This document shows positions 7,268 through 7,904 of a DNA stretch of 7,904 nucleotides, piece after piece. Position numbers and translations under genes: made by a program. Source of the stretch: Thermodesulfobacteriota bacterium (GTDB taxonomy: Bacteria; Desulfobacterota; Desulfomonilia; Desulfomonilales; Desulfomonilaceae); NCBI GenBank assembly GCA_030837305.1, contig JAUPKT010000194.1:1-7904 (forward strand), written 5' to 3'. The first letter of the stretch is position 1. Every line of letters begins with the position of its first letter. The notes under the pieces were generated by a model. That model saw only the letters and a list, made by a program, of their open reading frames with translations, did no database searches and was not told the origin of the DNA.

Positions 7268-7274
7268 CCTCCCC
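7268..7274 (-). promoter_or_regulatory. Ribosome binding site of the EMO-like gene
   Basis: GGGGAGG on the minus strand, 11 nt before the ATG at 7256, lies in the 33-bp gap after the XRE/cupin gene. The gap is too short for an obvious separate promoter, which suggests read-through from the regulator gene. Confidence 0.55.
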
Positions 7275-7289
7275 AGGGTATCGGTTGCC

Positions 7290-7904
7290 TTAACTGGTCA
7301 GTACTGCCAGTATTTTGGCGGGTCTATCTCCTCGAGCCTTCACGAGGTGCGAGGTGGAGGAATCATAATACACAGCGTCGCCTGGTCCGAGCACGTCGCG
7401 ATAATCGCCGATGACAACTTCCATTTCTCCTTCAAGGACGTAGATGAACTCCTGGCCGTCGTGGGACGACAGTTCATCAGCAGGAGTCGGATAAAGAGTG
7501 ACGATAAAAGGCTCCATAACCCTGTCTTTTTTGTTCGGAGCCAGCGATTCATATTCGTACCCATGACCCTCTAGTTTGGCTTGTCCGAATCGCGAAAACT
7601 TTCGTCTCTGATCTATCCGCACTATGGTGAATGGTTCGGAACCGGTTGCTATGAAATCGGCCATTTTGAGAGAAAGGGCCTTGCTCAACTTGATGAGTTG
7701 ACCAAGGGGTAGGATGGAAACCCCTGCTTCAACTTCTTTCAACGCTCCTTCATCAATTCCTGACCTGGCTGAGAGTTCCTCCAAGGTGAACCCGCGCTCT
7801 TCCCTGGTAGATTTGATTCTCAAACCATGGTGTAATGCTCCGTCCTGTTCGGCCTTTTCGCGAGCCTCGTCGAGGGCATCTTGATCGGTGAGAAAATCGT
7901 GTCC
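7290..7904 (-). CDS. XRE-family regulator with C-terminal cupin domain (5' end outside window)
   Basis: The frame stays open from the TTG at 7823 to the window edge (upstream residues include DEAREKAEQDG and LHHGLR), and the helix-turn-helix begins before that TTG, so the true start most likely lies beyond 7904. The HTH_3/XRE domain covers about 7829-7650: LRIKSTREERGFTLEELSAR then SGIDEGALKEVEAG. A linker follows and then a small cupin_2 barrel (about 7510-7300) with SSHDGQEFIYVLEGEMEV and GDAVYYDSSTSHLV. Of the usual cupin metal ligands, a His (H in SHDG), a Glu (E in QEF) and the late His (TSH) are present, but the first His of HxH is Ser. Proteins of this build bind DNA as dimers and sense a small molecule or metal via the cupin. 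Its position 33 bp upstream of emo on the same strand suggests it controls the emo-etfBA cluster and itself; this is inferred. Confidence 0.9.
   Translation of the reverse strand, partial: GHDFLTDQDALDEAREKAEQDGALHHGLRIKSTREERGFTLEELSARSGIDEGALKEVEAGVSILPLGQLIKLSKALSLKMADFIATGSEPFTIVRIDQRRKFSRFGQAKLEGHGYEYESLAPNKKDRVMEPFIVTLYPTPADELSSHDGQEFIYVLEGEMEVVIGDYRDVLGPGDAVYYDSSTSHLVKARGDRPAKILAVLTS

Overview
The window reads like a chromosomal segment of an anaerobic, Desulfobacterota-type (former Deltaproteobacteria) bacterium, for example a syntrophic fatty-acid oxidiser, sulfate reducer or relative. The strongest clue is a minus-strand cluster coding for both subunits of an electron-transfer flavoprotein (EtfB, EtfA) next to a membrane iron-sulfur oxidoreductase. 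That oxidoreductase has the architecture of EtfAB:menaquinone oxidoreductase (EMO), with a NarI/HdrE-like haem-b membrane part, two 4Fe-4S motifs and HdrD-like CCG domains. The taxonomic placement is inferred from gene content only.

Layout. 1-1488 (+) is the 3' part of a hybrid sensor histidine kinase with two receiver domains, cut by the window start just after the phospho-accepting H-box. 1489-1715 is an AT-rich intergenic region with a textbook sigma-70 promoter (TTGACA, 17 bp, TATAAT). 1716-2903 (+) encodes a 395-residue coiled-coil lipoprotein of unknown function. 2904-2955 carries two back-to-back hairpins at a tight convergent junction. The rest is on the minus strand, read right to left: an XRE/cupin regulator running off the window end (7904-7290), the EMO-like protein (7256-5217), etfB (5119-4325), etfA (4328-3351) and a HIT-family nucleotide-binding protein (3322-2912).

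How the genes work together. EtfAB would collect electrons from acyl-CoA dehydrogenases, none of which is in the window, and pass them to the membrane EMO-like protein, which would reduce menaquinone. The XRE/cupin gene, 33 bp upstream of emo on the same strand, is a plausible regulator of the cluster. The HIT protein is 28 bp downstream of etfA and probably co-transcribed, with no obvious mechanistic tie. The kinase and lipoprotein on the other strand look unrelated to this pathway.

The most unusual observations are: the first CCG domain of the EMO-like protein has lost its cysteine motifs (CCG read as DSG, CPHC read as DPHA) and the second has a CCS variant; the HIT protein has a non-family C-terminal tail encoded through the hairpins of the convergent junction; and the lipoprotein has a 14-residue triplicated segment and a perfect consensus promoter. 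I found no CRISPR array, tRNA/rRNA gene, insertion sequence or clearly new defence-type system.
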